A DNA stretch of 60,184 bases from Bacteroidota bacterium (GCA_003151745.1 PLYJ01000054.1:1-60184), one strand, 5' to 3'. Shown: positions 17,858 through 27,569, numbered from the stretch's first letter. The notes: generated by a model not told the origin, from the sequence alone. A program made the numbers and translations.

Positions 17858-20800
17858 ATGATAGGAATACTCAATAAGGCAATTACCGGCATTTTTGGCA
17901 GTAAGAGCGAGCGTGATCTGAAAGAACTGAACCCCATACTCGCAAACATACTTGCTGCAGAAAAAAATATCTCCGGGCTCAGCAACAACGAACTCCGCGG
18001 AATGACGGAGGATTTTAAAAGGAGAATTGCCGAACATATCAAAGACATTGAAAGTGAAATTTCTCAACTGGAGAACGAAGCAGAGAATAATGCTGATCTC
18101 GATTTGCATGAGAAGGAAGACATTTACCGCAAGATTGACCAATTAAAGAAAGACCGCAATGCCAAAACGGAAGAAATATTAAATGAGATTTTGCCCGAAG
18201 CTTTTTCAGTAGTAAGAGAAACAGCAAGACGCTTTACGAATAGCGAAACCATTGAAGTTGCCGCAACAGATCATGACCGCAGCCTTGCTGCAAAGAAAGC
18301 ACACGTAACCATCAACGACGACACTGCCATATACAAGAATGCATGGACAGCAGCAGGCATCATGGTTAAATGGAATATGGTGCATTACGATGTGCAGCTT
18401 ATTGGCGGCCTTGTATTACATCAGGGAAAGATTTCTGAAATGGCTACAGGAGAAGGAAAAACGCTGGTTGCCACACTGCCAATATATTTGAATGCTCTTG
18501 CAGGACGAGGTGTTCATATTGTAACGGTGAATGATTACCTTTCAAGGCGTGACTCTGAATGGAACGGACCTATCTTTGAATTTCTTGGCCTTACCGTTGA
18601 TTGCATTGACAAGCATCAGCCCAATTCAGAGGAAAGAAGACAAGCCTATCTTGCTGACATTACTTACGGCACCAACAATGAATTCGGCTTTGATTATTTG
18701 CGTGATAATATGGCGCGCAATCCTGAAGACATGGTGCAGCGAGGACATCATTACGCTATTGTGGATGAAGTAGATTCCGTGTTGATTGATGATGCAAGAA
18801 CACCATTGATCATTTCAGGCCCTACTGCAAAAGGTGATAACCAGGAATTCCAGGCGCTGAAGCCAAAAGTAGAATTGCTAGTAAACTCTCAGCGCAGTTA
18901 TATTAATACAGTAATAGCTGACGCGCGAAAGCTGTTAGCTGATAAAAAGGAAACGGAAGCCGGCCTCTGCCTGTTGCGTGCCTATCGCGGACTTCCCAAA
19001 AACAAAGCGCTCATCAAGCTGCTTGGAGAGCAGGGCGTTAGAGCCTTGCTGCAGAAGACAGAAAACTTCTACATGCAGGATCAGAATAAAGAGATGCACA
19101 AAGCAGATGCAGAACTTTATTTTACCATTGATGAAAAAAACAACCAGGTTGATTTAACAGAAAAAGGAATAGCGCTGGTCACCTCCAACGCTGATGATAA
19201 GAGCTTTTTCATCATGCCTGATGTGGGTTCCGAGATTGCTGAGATTGAAAAATCAAATGCTTCTCCTGAAGAAAAACTGAACCGCAAGGATGAGATGCTT
19301 CGCGATTTTGGCATTAAGTCGGAACGCATTCATACCATGTCACAGCTTTTAAAAGCATACACGCTTTTCGAAATTGATGTGGAATACATCATTGCTGACG
19401 GCAAGGTGAAGATCGTGGATGAGCAAACAGGTCGTGTGCTGGAAGGAAGAAGATATTCTGACGGACTGCACCAGGCTATTGAAGCAAAAGAGAATGTAAA
19501 GATTGAAGCGGCTACTCAAACGTATGCAACTGTTACACTTCAGAATTATTTCCGCATGTATCATAAGCTTGCAGGCATGACAGGCACAGCTGAAACGGAA
19601 GCGAATGAATTTTGGACGATATATAAGCTGGATGTAGTGGTTATTCCCACCAACAGAAACATTGTAAGGAAGGACGAGCAGGATAAAGTTTATAAAACCA
19701 AACGCGAGAAATATAATAAAGTAATTGAAGAGATACAGCAGCTTGTGAAAGCAGGAAGGCCTGTGCTCGTTGGAACCACGTCTGTTGAAATATCAGAGCT
19801 GCTGAGCCGCATGCTGAAGCTGAATGGCATTAAGCACAATGTGCTCAATGCAAAGCAACATCAGCGCGAAGCAGAGATTGTAGCTGAAGCAGGACAGAAA
19901 AGCACGGTTACGATCGCAACTAACATGGCAGGTCGAGGTACAGATATTAAGCTTGGACCGGGCGTTGTGGAAGCAGGCGGACTTGCCATTGTAGGTACGG
20001 AGAAGCATGAGTCAAGACGTGTGGACAGGCAGTTGCGCGGCCGTGCTGGCAGGCAGGGTGATCCGGGAGGATCGCAGTTTTATGTTTCGCTGGAAGATGA
20101 TCTGATGCGCCTGTTTGGCTCTGAACGAATCGCCAAGCTGATGGACAGGATGGGTATTGAAGACGGCGAAGTGATCCAGCATAGCATGATCACAGCAAGC
20201 ATTGAACGTGCGCAGCGGAAAGTGGAAGAGAATAACTTCGGCATACGTAAGCGCCTCATCGAGTACGATGACGTAATGAACTCACAGCGCGAAGTGATAT
20301 ATACGAAACGCCGCCACGCTATTTTCGGCGAGCGTCTTGCTATTGACATCAGCAATTCCATCTTTGATGTAAGCACTTCTGTAGTAAACCAGTTTCTTGA
20401 GGAACGCAATTATGCAGAATTTAAGCTGGAGCTGATCAGGCATCTTTCTATTGAAAGCCCTGTTACAGAGCAGGAGTTCATGAATGAGAAACCCGACTCA
20501 ATCATTCAGAAAGTATTTGATGAAGCCATGCGCTTTTACAAACATAAGAGCGAGATGATTGCCGAAAAATCTTTCCCATTCATCAAGGATGTGTATGAGA
20601 ATCAAAAGGCTACTTATCAAAATATAGTAGTGCAGTTCAGCGATGGCATCAAAGGAATACAGGTGGTGGCTAACCTGGAGAAAGCATACAAGACACACGG
20701 GCGTGAATTCGTAAATGCTTTTGAACGCAATGTTACAGCCGCTCTAATTGACGATGCATGGAAAGAACATCTCCGCGAAATGGACGATCTCAAGCAAAGC

Positions 20801-21175
20801 GTGCAGAACGCCGTCTATGAGCAGAAAGATCCCTTGCTCATCTATAAATTTGAATCGTTCGAGCTGTTCAAGCAGATGCTTGACACGGTGAATAAAGATA
20901 TTATTTCCTTCCTTTTCAAAGGCATCATTCCGCAGGAGGAAACTAAAAATGTGCGCGAAGCACGCAAGCCTCAACGCACTGACATGAGCAAGCTGAATGC
21001 TAGCAAAGCCGATGCAGCTTCAGCGCCGCCCACAGGCATTCCCGATGCACCGCCTACCCAGCCTCAACGCACTCAACCCATCAAAGCGGAAGTTAAAATC
21101 AACAGAAACGATCCATGTCCATGCGGCAGCGGCAAGAAGTACAAGCACTGCCATGGTGCCGGGGTGAAGGTTTAA
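17858..21175 (+). CDS. secA: Preprotein translocase ATPase SecA
   Basis: SecA is the ATP-driven motor that pushes unfolded preproteins through SecYEG. The N-terminus shows the SecA start, then EMATGEGKT (Walker A), the [24 protein letters not shown] region, the helicase II motifs [17 protein letters not shown] and [13 protein letters not shown], and a C-terminal zinc finger [16 protein letters not shown] that can bind SecB. At 1105 aa it is about 200 aa longer than E. coli SecA. Part of the excess is an insertion after the DEAD region (about residues 335-410), as is usual in Bacteroidota. A -7-like TACTTTTG lies at 17783-17790. The T9SS proteins in this window depend on it for the first export step. 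Confidence 0.97.
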   Translation: MIGILNKAITGIFGSKSERDLKELNPILANILAAEKNISGLSNNELRGMTEDFKRRIAEHIKDIESEISQLENEAENNADLDLHEKEDIYRKIDQLKKDRNAKTEEILNEILPEAFSVVRETARRFTNSETIEVAATDHDRSLAAKKAHVTINDDTAIYKNAWTAAGIMVKWNMVHYDVQLIGGLVLHQGKISEMATGEGKTLVATLPIYLNALAGRGVHIVTVNDYLSRRDSEWNGPIFEFLGLTVDCIDKHQPNSEERRQAYLADITYGTNNEFGFDYLRDNMARNPEDMVQRGHHYAIVDEVDSVLIDDARTPLIISGPTAKGDNQEFQALKPKVELLVNSQRSYINTVIADARKLLADKKETEAGLCLLRAYRGLPKNKALIKLLGEQGVRALLQKTENFYMQDQNKEMHKADAELYFTIDEKNNQVDLTEKGIALVTSNADDKSFFIMPDVGSEIAEIEKSNASPEEKLNRKDEMLRDFGIKSERIHTMSQLLKAYTLFEIDVEYIIADGKVKIVDEQTGRVLEGRRYSDGLHQAIEAKENVKIEAATQTYATVTLQNYFRMYHKLAGMTGTAETEANEFWTIYKLDVVVIPTNRNIVRKDEQDKVYKTKREKYNKVIEEIQQLVKAGRPVLVGTTSVEISELLSRMLKLNGIKHNVLNAKQHQREAEIVAEAGQKSTVTIATNMAGRGTDIKLGPGVVEAGGLAIVGTEKHESRRVDRQLRGRAGRQGDPGGSQFYVSLEDDLMRLFGSERIAKLMDRMGIEDGEVIQHSMITASIERAQRKVEENNFGIRKRLIEYDDVMNSQREVIYTKRRHAIFGERLAIDISNSIFDVSTSVVNQFLEERNYAEFKLELIRHLSIESPVTEQEFMNEKPDSIIQKVFDEAMRFYKHKSEMIAEKSFPFIKDVYENQKATYQNIVVQFSDGIKGIQVVANLEKAYKTHGREFVNAFERNVTAALIDDAWKEHLREMDDLKQSVQNAVYEQKDPLLIYKFESFELFKQMLDTVNKDIISFLFKGIIPQEETKNVREARKPQRTDMSKLNASKADAASAPPTGIPDAPPTQPQRTQPIKAEVKINRNDPCPCGSGKKYKHCHGAGVKV

Positions 21176-21294
21176 GTCATTGCGAGGAGCATAAGCGACG
21201 AAGCAATCCCTAACAACTACACTGTCATTGCAAACTAGTAAAGCAATCTCTTCAATTCATTGCTAAGGGATTGCTTCGCATTGCTCGCAATGAC
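21176..21294. repeat. Palindromic CATTGCGA...GAAGCAATCC intergenic element, copy 1
   Basis: The left arm, GTCATTGCGAGGAGCATAAG and onward to GAAGCAATCCC, is mirrored by GGGATTGCTTCGCATTGCTC and GCAATGAC on the right, with about 60 bp between. The same arms recur at 32065-32140. It starts at the secA stop and is probably a mobile palindrome that may also act as a transcription end. It occupies about half of the 233-bp gap; nothing else is seen there. Confidence 0.8.
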
Positions 21295-21408
21295 AAACTA
21301 TTCCATCTTTTACGCCCTTTTATAGGACAAATGTCCTATTTTGCCCTTAATAAGTGGTTTTTATCGCCCAAAAAGATCTTGAAATTCGATTTTTAAATTT
21401 CCTCCATT

Positions 21409-21774
21409 TCAAAGCAAATCAATATACTCCGCCATTTTTTTTCTCTCCGCTGCATCCGGCAATTTGCCTGTTGCCGCCTTTACATTATCTGCAGCATGAG
21501 CAGGATTAGCGGTAGCGGGAATAACACAGTTTACGGCAGGATGCGAGATGATATACTTTAAAAAATATTCACTCCAGCTCGTTATCATTAATCCTGCTGC
21601 CCACGGAGGCAACGGCTTTCCGTTTACTTTGCTGAAAAGCCTTCCTTCTCCGAAAGGGCGATTGATCAGCGTAGCCACTCCCAGGTCGGCAGCGGCGTCC
21701 AGCAAACGCTTTTCCGCATGGCGTGAAACCAGGGAATAATTGAACTGAACAAAATCCACTTTTTCCGAACGCAT
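21409..21774 (-). pseudogene. Aldo/keto reductase, C-terminal fragment
   Basis: About 122 residues from MRSEKVDFVQFNYSLVSRHA to the end align in pattern with the C-terminal half of aldo/keto reductases: VQFNYSL is barrel strand 6, LGVATLINRPFGEG follows, and the SHPAVNCVIPATANPAHAADN motif binds the cofactor phosphate. The N-terminal half, with the catalytic Tyr/Lys/His/Asp, is absent. The frame continues leftward from an IS110 fragment, so the upstream part was replaced. A non-functional remnant is the simplest reading. Confidence 0.75.
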
Positions 21775-21776
21775 TA

Positions 21777-22058
21777 TTATTGTTTGATTTGCAGCGGACT
21801 CTCTAACCACAGCGCCAATTGGTTTTCCTGGCAACACACACAGAGAGGATACGAGTACAAGCCAGTATGCTCTGCACAAATTAGTAACTCGCACAAGTCA
21901 ATCTCAAAAGACTTCATCCAGATAGTCATTTGCTTAAATCCTTTACTTGTGTTTTCAAATTTCCGCTCACCTAACTTCTGCCTCTCAGCAGCGTGGATCA
22001 GACATACATCAATGGTGAGCTTAGATTGATCAATGCCTGCAATAAATTTGTAATTCAT
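21777..22058 (-). mobile_element. IS110-family transposase, N-terminal fragment
   Basis: The sequence from MNYKFIAGIDQSKLTIDVCL through CAEHTGLYSYPL to LWLESPLQIKQ is the first about 93 residues of an IS110-family DEDD transposase. The catalytic Asp is in AGIDQSK and the Glu in CAEHTG. A full transposase is over 300 residues. The fragment stops where the aldo/keto reductase remnant begins, so the 3' part of the IS and the 5' part of the reductase gene were lost together. Confidence 0.8.
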
Positions 22059-22169
22059 AACTTTGGTTATTAAAGGTGAAACATAAAACTTCAATTAACC
22101 ACTTGTTGAATTAAACTAATACTCTTAATAAGAGCGTAACTCTAAAATTCTATCTGGTTCTGTTCAGTT

Positions 22170-22214
22170 GGGCAAAGTTTCGCGCGTTTGTATGTGTGAT
22201 GGGGAACTTTGCCC
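22170..22214. repeat. Hairpin repeat, copy 1, upstream of the PIN toxin-antitoxin pair
   Basis: A perfect 10-bp inverted repeat, GGGCAAAGTT / AACTTTGCCC, encloses TCGCGCGTTTGTATGTGTGA. A diverged direct copy lies on the other side of the toxin-antitoxin genes at 22974-23013. The function is unknown. Confidence 0.7.
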
Positions 22215-22231
22215 TTGCTATGAAAGCAAAC

Positions 22232-22261
22232 TTGACTTCCATCCAATAGTTCGTATATTTG
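22232..22261 (+). promoter_or_regulatory. Bacteroidota-type promoter of the toxin-antitoxin operon
   Basis: TTG at 22232-22234, a 19-bp spacer and TATATTTG at 22254-22261 match the consensus exactly. The antitoxin ATG lies about 108 bp downstream, leaving a long leader. Confidence 0.6.
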
Positions 22262-22369
22262 CAATTAAAATACAAACTATTAGCTAATTGAAAGAACCGA
22301 TAAGGAAGTAATTAAACGGCTTCCGGCTTTGGTTAAAGGCAATAAGCTTAATTGCCCAAAATAATAACG

Positions 22370-22579
22370 ATGAAAAGAGATTTGTTGCAACGAATAGACG
22401 ATTTGCCAAAGTCATTGCGCCAAGAGGTATTGGACTTCATTGATTTTTTAATTTCAAAAAAACCTTCAAAGAAAGGCATAGCCAAAAAAACATCTCCCGA
22501 TTTTAAATGGCAGGGAGCTTTGAAAGGCAAGTACAAGAACACAAACTCCGTAGATTTACAACACCAGATTTGGGAGTAG
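22370..22579 (+). CDS. DUF2281-like antitoxin of a PIN-domain pair
   Basis: A 69-aa protein beginning MKRDLLQRIDDLPKSLRQEV, then LDFIDFLISKK and a lysine-rich, presumably unfolded tail ending HQIWE. This is the DUF2281 / VapB-type layout: a short N-terminal dimerisation and DNA-binding part, then a tail that occludes the toxin. The frame reaches a TTG at 22352, but ATG 22370 fits the family. It ends one base before the PIN toxin starts, so the two are co-translated. Such antitoxins usually repress their own promoter. Confidence 0.75.
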   Translation: MKRDLLQRIDDLPKSLRQEVLDFIDFLISKKPSKKGIAKKTSPDFKWQGALKGKYKNTNSVDLQHQIWE

Positions 22580-22580
22580 C

Positions 22581-22958
22581 ATGTATTTGCTTGACACAAA
22601 TATTTTTCTTGAAATACTTTTAGGGCACGAGAAGCAGGATGCTTGCAAAAAATTTATTAATAAACATTCAGAAAAATGTCAGCTTTCTGACTTCACACTT
22701 TATTCTATCGGCATTGCATTGTTTCGTAAAAATCTTTTTGAAGAGTATGGCGATTTTTACAATGATGTAATATCCATCATTACACTTCACGCACTTCCCT
22801 TAAATAAGCATAGTGAATTAATAAAGACAGCCTGTAAACTGAAACTTGATTATGATGATGCTTATCAGTACGAAGTCGCAAAGCATTATAATCTTATCAT
22901 TGTTACAATGGATAAGGACTTTAAAGCTGTTAAAGATATTGATGTGATGTTTTTGTGA
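22581..22958 (+). CDS. PIN-domain toxin, VapC-like ribonuclease
   Basis: The 125-aa protein begins MYLLDTNIFLE, with the first catalytic Asp at residue 5. It later has LDYDDAYQYEVA near 93-104 and VTMDKDFKAV near 112-121, the remaining acidic residues of the PIN active site. The second acidic position, usually Glu near 40, is less clear (LSDFTLYSIGIAL). VapC-type enzymes cleave specific RNAs and are held inactive by the neighbouring antitoxin. The pair is flanked by two copies of a hairpin repeat. Confidence 0.8.
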   Translation: MYLLDTNIFLEILLGHEKQDACKKFINKHSEKCQLSDFTLYSIGIALFRKNLFEEYGDFYNDVISIITLHALPLNKHSELIKTACKLKLDYDDAYQYEVAKHYNLIIVTMDKDFKAVKDIDVMFL

Positions 22959-22973
22959 CGTCACACTTCTCAT

Positions 22974-23013
22974 TGGTAAGGTTTCGTGTGTTTGTGCGTG
23001 CGATGGACAACTT
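22974..23013. repeat. Hairpin repeat, copy 2, downstream of the PIN toxin-antitoxin pair
   Basis: GGTAAGGTTTCGTGTGTTTG then TGCGTGCGATGGACAACTTC matches copy 1 at roughly three of four positions in the same orientation. The outer stem is degraded. Confidence 0.6.
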
Positions 23014-23020
23014 CATCATT

Positions 23021-23530
23021 TTATTTAAACCACTCCGAATACATCACATAACGATCGGGCAATTCCTCTAACAGCTTTCGTTGGTCTTCGCTTATGGCTT
23101 TCACCTTTTTTGCTGGTGTTCCGGCATAGATGAATCCTGATTCACAAACTGTGTTTTCTAAAACCAAAGCTCCAGCGCCGATGATGCAATAACTCTCAAC
23201 CACTGCGTGATCCATAATGATAGCGCCCATGCCAACCAAAACACGGTCTTTTAAAGTGCATCCGTGAACAATGGCATTGTGCCCGATATTTACAAAGTTG
23301 CCGATAACAGTTTTGGCGCGTTGATACGTGCAATGAATGATGGCTCCGTCCTGGATGTTCACTTTCTTGCCGATGGTGATTGAATTTACATCTCCCCGCA
23401 CCACAGCATTAAACCACACACTGCATTCATCATCCATGGTTACATCGCCCACCACGGTTGCATTATCAGCGAGAAAACAATTTTTACCAAAAACAGGCGT
23501 TACGCCTTTTACAGGTTTTATCAGTGCCAT
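23021..23530 (-). CDS. Gamma-class carbonic anhydrase family protein (YrdA/PaaY-like)
   Basis: A 169-aa left-handed beta-helix protein with hexapeptide repeats from residue 20 onward (NATVVGDVTMDD, AVVRGDVNSITIGKKVNIQD). The metal-ligand His residues appear in GAIIHCTYQR and FVNIGHNAIVHGC, in the spacing of YrdA/CaiE/PaaY proteins. These trimers bind Zn or Fe at subunit interfaces; some hydrate CO2, others have no proven activity. It reads leftward, convergent with the toxin gene. Confidence 0.85.
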   Translation of the reverse strand: MALIKPVKGVTPVFGKNCFLADNATVVGDVTMDDECSVWFNAVVRGDVNSITIGKKVNIQDGAIIHCTYQRAKTVIGNFVNIGHNAIVHGCTLKDRVLVGMGAIIMDHAVVESYCIIGAGALVLENTVCESGFIYAGTPAKKVKAISEDQRKLLEELPDRYVMYSEWFK

Positions 23531-23536
23531 AGCTTA

Positions 23537-23616
23537 CAGTTGGCAGTCGTCAGTCTACAGTTAGCAGTGCGAATTCAATAAGTTTAGCACTACTGTGGAC
23601 TGAAGACTGTGGACTT
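23537..23616. repeat. Palindromic CAGTC/TTCAGTC repeat, copy 1
   Basis: TTGGCAGTCGTCAGTCTACA plus GTTAGCAGTGC on the left pairs imperfectly with GCACTACTGTGGACTGAAGA plus CTGTGGACT on the right. Related sequence is found at 53521-53606. It fills the gap between two divergent genes. Confidence 0.6.
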
Positions 23617-23696
23617 CTATAGATGCAACGAAGGTATATAATTGGGATGACTGAAAGAATCAAAAAATATATTTCGTACCTTAGCATTCGTATATT

Positions 23697-24209
23697 ATGA
23701 AAAGAGGTTTTCTGAAATTTTTCTTAGCCGCATTGGTTGTCATGCTTTTTTGGGGATGTTATAAACCCAAGACTTATTCTGACATTCCAAGCATCCAGTT
23801 TGTTTCGCTGACTAAACAAAGTAGCGCTTCGCGAGCGGATTCTACCACTATCATCACTATTTCATTTACTGATGGCGATGGCGACATTGGTTATACTACT
23901 CCAAACGGTAATCCACAGGACTTTATCGTTTCTTTTTTTCAAAAAGAGAAAGGAGTGTGGGTAGCGGACACCGCCGGTCAGAATGACTCTACTGTTGCCA
24001 ACTTTAGCGGAACGCTGCCTTATCTTACCCCGGATGGAAATAACAAAGCGCTGACCGGCGAAATATCTATGACTCAGTATATACAGCTCACAACATTATA
24101 CAACAATGGGATAAACGACACCATACACTACCAGATCTTTATATACGACCGCGCCATGCACCAAAGCAATACTATTACCACTTCGGATATAGTAATTTCT
24201 ACTCATTGA
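23697..24209 (+). CDS. Lipoprotein, Bacteroidota-specific, function unknown
   Basis: The 170-aa protein has a short lipoprotein signal, MKRGFLKFFLAALVVMLFWGC, with the lipidated Cys at 21. An ISFTDGDGDIGYTTP segment follows, a motif often seen in small Bacteroidota outer-membrane lipoproteins. The remainder looks like a beta-sandwich. I do not recognise a function. It overlaps the convergent glycosyltransferase by 11 bp at its 3' end. Confidence 0.75.
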   Translation: MKRGFLKFFLAALVVMLFWGCYKPKTYSDIPSIQFVSLTKQSSASRADSTTIITISFTDGDGDIGYTTPNGNPQDFIVSFFQKEKGVWVADTAGQNDSTVANFSGTLPYLTPDGNNKALTGEISMTQYIQLTTLYNNGINDTIHYQIFIYDRAMHQSNTITTSDIVISTH

Positions 24210-25293
24210 TTTTTCTTATCAATCCTTTTATTGCTGTTGAATATTCTTTATCAAAACTGATTTTAGAAAAATCCCCGAACCGATCCGTTTCTTTTAAAGC
24301 AGCTTCCATCTTAAATTCCTTCTGGCTCACAGCATAAAATATTTTTTTCTGTTTTAAATATTCAGACAGGTATTCCTGCTCTGTTTGCCCCGGTGTTGGA
24401 ATTAATATTGCCTTCTTCCTTAGTGAAACTAAATCCATGATGCCGGAATAGCCTGCCCTGCAGATAACAACCTCCGATTGCATGATCGCTTCTTTCATTG
24501 CATTACTGCTGAGGTGAGAAACCAAACGGATGTTACCATTTATCATCCTGTCATAGTTTTTCTGCGGCTCGCCGGAAACAACTAATGAAGATATGTTAAG
24601 TTCTTTTAATTGAGCGAGCACATTATGCAGCAACAAAGAACGATGTGGTTCTGGTCCCGAAATAATTGCAAGCAGGTCATATTTCTTTTCTGCAGTTTTT
24701 TCAATTGTTGAATCAAATCTTGACAGCAAGCCTACAAACATTCCATTGTGCGGTAAGCGAATCTGGTGAGATAATTCTCCTGATAAATTGTTTTCGCCAG
24801 CTGAATCGGGAACCCAACATTCATCATATTTTTTAATAAAACAATGATTGATGCGATAAAGAAGCGGTTCAAGAAATTTCAAACCGACGGGGCATTTAAT
24901 TGATAACTGGTGCGTAATAAAAATAGTATGAACACTCCTATTCCAAAGACCGTAACGGTTATCAGATATTACACAATCAATTTTATGCTCACAGATAATC
25001 TTTTTTAATCGCCTGTGCTCAAGTAGAATATTAAAAATAATTTTGGGAGATTGCAATAGCATCGAAACTGTCATTGATAGCCACTTTGAATAACGGATGT
25101 TATATCCCGGCAACCCGATAAACTTTAACGCGGGGAACTCTTCCTTCAGTAACACCAACGGGCTACCATCTGCAGCAATAAGCACTTCAGCATCTTCACT
25201 TAAAAGAGAACGAATAAGAGGGATGCAGCGTGTTGCATGACCAAGCCCCCAATCCAAGGGGCAAACGAGAACTTTCTTATGAATACTCACCAT
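24199..25293 (-). CDS. GT-B glycosyltransferase, MurG/GT28-like
   Basis: A 364-aa two-domain GT-B protein. The N-terminal part has CPLDWGLGHATRCIPLIRSL, with the G-x-G-H-x-x-R-x-x-P loop of GT28-like enzymes, and CVISDNRYGLWN near 115. The C-terminal donor-binding region is VVICRAGYSGIMDLVSLRKK followed by PTPGQTEQEYLS. The donor and acceptor are unknown. It is transcribed away from trmB, and no other glycan gene is adjacent. Confidence 0.8.
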   Translation of the reverse strand: MVSIHKKVLVCPLDWGLGHATRCIPLIRSLLSEDAEVLIAADGSPLVLLKEEFPALKFIGLPGYNIRYSKWLSMTVSMLLQSPKIIFNILLEHRRLKKIICEHKIDCVISDNRYGLWNRSVHTIFITHQLSIKCPVGLKFLEPLLYRINHCFIKKYDECWVPDSAGENNLSGELSHQIRLPHNGMFVGLLSRFDSTIEKTAEKKYDLLAIISGPEPHRSLLLHNVLAQLKELNISSLVVSGEPQKNYDRMINGNIRLVSHLSSNAMKEAIMQSEVVICRAGYSGIMDLVSLRKKAILIPTPGQTEQEYLSEYLKQKKIFYAVSQKEFKMEAALKETDRFGDFSKISFDKEYSTAIKGLIRKINE

Positions 25294-25339
25294 TCAAAAG
25301 TAGCTACAAAAAGCAAATCTTACTTTTGCGCCTTATTCT

Positions 25340-26002
25340 ATGAAAAGAAAACTACAACGGTTTGCCGAGATTGAAGAGTTTGTTCATGTGCTTCAGCCAA
25401 AGATGGGTTATCCGCCTGTTGACCAGCCTGTGAAGGGAAAATGGCATAGGGAGTTTTTTAAAAACCATCATCCGATAGTTCTTGAGCTGGGCTGCGGGCG
25501 CGGTGAATACACGGTGGAACTTGCGGAGAAATATCCCCAAAACAACTTTATCGGCATTGATATTAAAGGGGCGCGTTTATGGCGCGGCAGTAAAACAGCG
25601 CATGAAAATAATATGACGCATGTTGGGTTTATACGTACGGAGATTCAATGGATAGAGCATTTCTTCGCTGCAGGGGAAGTGAATGAAATCTGGATCACCT
25701 TTCCCGATCCGCATGTTCGCAACAGCAAAGCGGAAAAGCGGCTTACGTCTAACAGCTTCCTGAAGAAATATGCTGCCGTTATCGCTCCCGGTGGTTTCAT
25801 TCATCTTAAAACAGATAATGAAGCGCTGTACAACTTCACGCTTGAAACGCTGCATGAGCACAAATATCTCATTCACGCAAGCACGAATGATCTTTACCAA
25901 TCGCCATTGCTGAACGATGAGTTGGGAATTAAAACTACCTATGAGAAAATATTTACTGATAAGGGTTTTAAAATCTGCTATATTAAATTCAGCATATCAT
26001 GA
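25340..26002 (+). CDS. trmB: tRNA (guanine-N7)-methyltransferase TrmB
   Basis: The 220-aa protein shows the TrmB pattern: LELGCGRGEYTVELA (SAM loop), NFIGIDIKGARLWRG, ITFPDPHVRNSKAEKRLTS with the family PDPW-like motif reading PDPH, and LKTDNEALYNFTL. The enzyme makes m7G46 in tRNA. A -7-like TACTTTTG lies at 25321-25328. It overlaps the next gene by ATGA. Confidence 0.92.
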   Translation: MKRKLQRFAEIEEFVHVLQPKMGYPPVDQPVKGKWHREFFKNHHPIVLELGCGRGEYTVELAEKYPQNNFIGIDIKGARLWRGSKTAHENNMTHVGFIRTEIQWIEHFFAAGEVNEIWITFPDPHVRNSKAEKRLTSNSFLKKYAAVIAPGGFIHLKTDNEALYNFTLETLHEHKYLIHASTNDLYQSPLLNDELGIKTTYEKIFTDKGFKICYIKFSIS

Positions 26003-26355
26003 AGCAAAAGAAAAAAGAGGAAGATTCATTCTTTACCCATGTATTTGAAGTGGCAACGCTTATTCCTTACGGCAGAGTTACTTCCTACGGAGCCATTGCA
26101 AAATACCTGGGGACAGCGCGATCTTCGAGAATGGTGGGATGGGCGCTGAATTCAGCGCATTCACAAAAGAAACGGGTGCCTGCGCACCGCGTAGTAAACA
26201 GGAATGGTATGCTGACTGGCAAGCATCATTTCGGTACACCTGATTTGATGAAACAATTATTAGAATCCGAAGGGGTGAAAGTGAAAAAAGACCAGGTGGT
26301 GAACTTTAAAAAGCTTTTTTGGGATCCGGAAATAGAATTGAAAATTGAAAATTGA
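25999..26355 (+). CDS. Alkyltransferase-like (ATL) protein, MGMT fold without the acceptor cysteine
   Basis: The 118-aa protein has the DNA-binding core of O6-alkylguanine-DNA alkyltransferases (IPYGRVTSYGAIAKYLG, SSRMVGWAL). The active-site box reads PAHRVV at 61-66 instead of PCHRV, so the alkyl-accepting Cys is Ala. Known ATLs bind O6-alkylguanine and hand it to nucleotide excision repair rather than removing the group. It is translationally coupled to trmB. Confidence 0.85.
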   Translation: MKQKKKEEDSFFTHVFEVATLIPYGRVTSYGAIAKYLGTARSSRMVGWALNSAHSQKKRVPAHRVVNRNGMLTGKHHFGTPDLMKQLLESEGVKVKKDQVVNFKKLFWDPEIELKIEN

Positions 26356-26462
26356 AGATTGTAGATTCGTGTTAAAACCCTCGATAACTATGCATTTCAT
26401 ACCTTTGTAGTATCAATAATGAGCGATAATATTCAATTTTCAATCTAAAATATTCCATCCCA

Positions 26463-27566
26463 GTGGCTATTACCAAAGAACAAATACTCGATGCCCTTCG
26501 CAACGTCGAAGATCCTGATCTGAAAAAAGACCTCGTTACACTAGGCATGATTGAAGACATTGTGATTGATGGCAAAAACGTAAGCTTTACCGTCAACCTC
26601 ACAACGCCAGCCTGTCCCATGAAGGCAATGATAGAACGCGCCTGCATGAATGCAATCATTCATTATGTTGACCAGGAGGCGAACGTGAACATAAAAATGT
26701 CTTCAAAGGTGACAACGGTACGTGGTAATGAACAGCCGTTAGTGCCGGGTGTAAAAAATATCATTGCTGTGGCTTCAGGCAAAGGCGGCGTTGGAAAATC
26801 AACTATTGCGGCTAACCTCGCTGTTGCAATAGCATCAACCGGGGCTAAAGTAGGATTGATTGATGCAGATATATACGGCCCTTCCATTCCCATTATGTTT
26901 GGCGTTGAGCATGAACGTTTGTTTGTCAATGAAAAAGACGGCCGCACGTTTATGACCCCCGTTGAAAAATACGGAGTAAAGATGCTGTCCATTGGTTTTC
27001 TTACTGATCCGACAAGAGCCATTCCATGGCGCGGACCAATGGCATCAAAAGCATTACGTCAATTATTCAGCGATGCCGAATGGGGTGAATTAGATTATAT
27101 GTTCATTGATCTTCCTCCCGGCACAGGCGACATTCATCTCACATTAGTTTCTGCCGTTCCGCTCACAGGAGCAGTGGTCGTTTCCACTCCGCAGAAAGTA
27201 GCGCTGGCAGATGCACACAAGGGCATTAATATGTTTCAACTGCCTGCCATCAATGTGCCTGTACTTGGGTTGGTGGAAAACATGTCGTACTTCACTCCTA
27301 CCGAGCTGCCTGAAAATAAATATTACATCTTCGGTAAAGACGGCTGTAAAAATCTTGCTGCTGAATTGAATATTCCATTCCTTGGACAAATACCTTTAGT
27401 GCAAAGCATTCGTGAAGGAGGTGACGTAGGCCGCCCTATTGTGCTTGATGAAACTACACCAACAGCCATTGCATTCATGGAAGTAGCAAGAAATGTTGCA
27501 CAGCAGGTTTCCATTCGCAATGCACACCATGCGCCAACGAAAACAGTTGAAACCATTGGCTTTTAA
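26463..27566 (+). CDS. Mrp/NBP35-family ATPase, iron-sulfur cluster carrier
   Basis: A 367-aa protein with an N-terminal MIP18 (DUF59) domain (residues 1-85, with TPACPMKAM) and a deviant Walker A, ASGKGGVGKST, near 104-114. DADIYGPSIP and the DLPPGTGD switch region follow. The C-x-x-C pair usual near ENMSYF in many Mrp proteins is absent (ENMSYFTPTELPENKYYIFG), which I believe is normal for Bacteroidota. It starts with GTG at 26463. A NifU-domain gene follows 3 bp later, supporting a role in Fe-S assembly or transfer. Confidence 0.9.
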   Translation: MAITKEQILDALRNVEDPDLKKDLVTLGMIEDIVIDGKNVSFTVNLTTPACPMKAMIERACMNAIIHYVDQEANVNIKMSSKVTTVRGNEQPLVPGVKNIIAVASGKGGVGKSTIAANLAVAIASTGAKVGLIDADIYGPSIPIMFGVEHERLFVNEKDGRTFMTPVEKYGVKMLSIGFLTDPTRAIPWRGPMASKALRQLFSDAEWGELDYMFIDLPPGTGDIHLTLVSAVPLTGAVVVSTPQKVALADAHKGINMFQLPAINVPVLGLVENMSYFTPTELPENKYYIFGKDGCKNLAAELNIPFLGQIPLVQSIREGGDVGRPIVLDETTPTAIAFMEVARNVAQQVSIRNAHHAPTKTVETIGF

Positions 27567-27569
27567 ATA

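Noticed and set aside
22273-22369. Small open frame in the long leader of the toxin-antitoxin operon
   Set aside because: A short frame (ERTDKEVIKRLPALVKGNK) ends before the antitoxin, without a start codon or family match.
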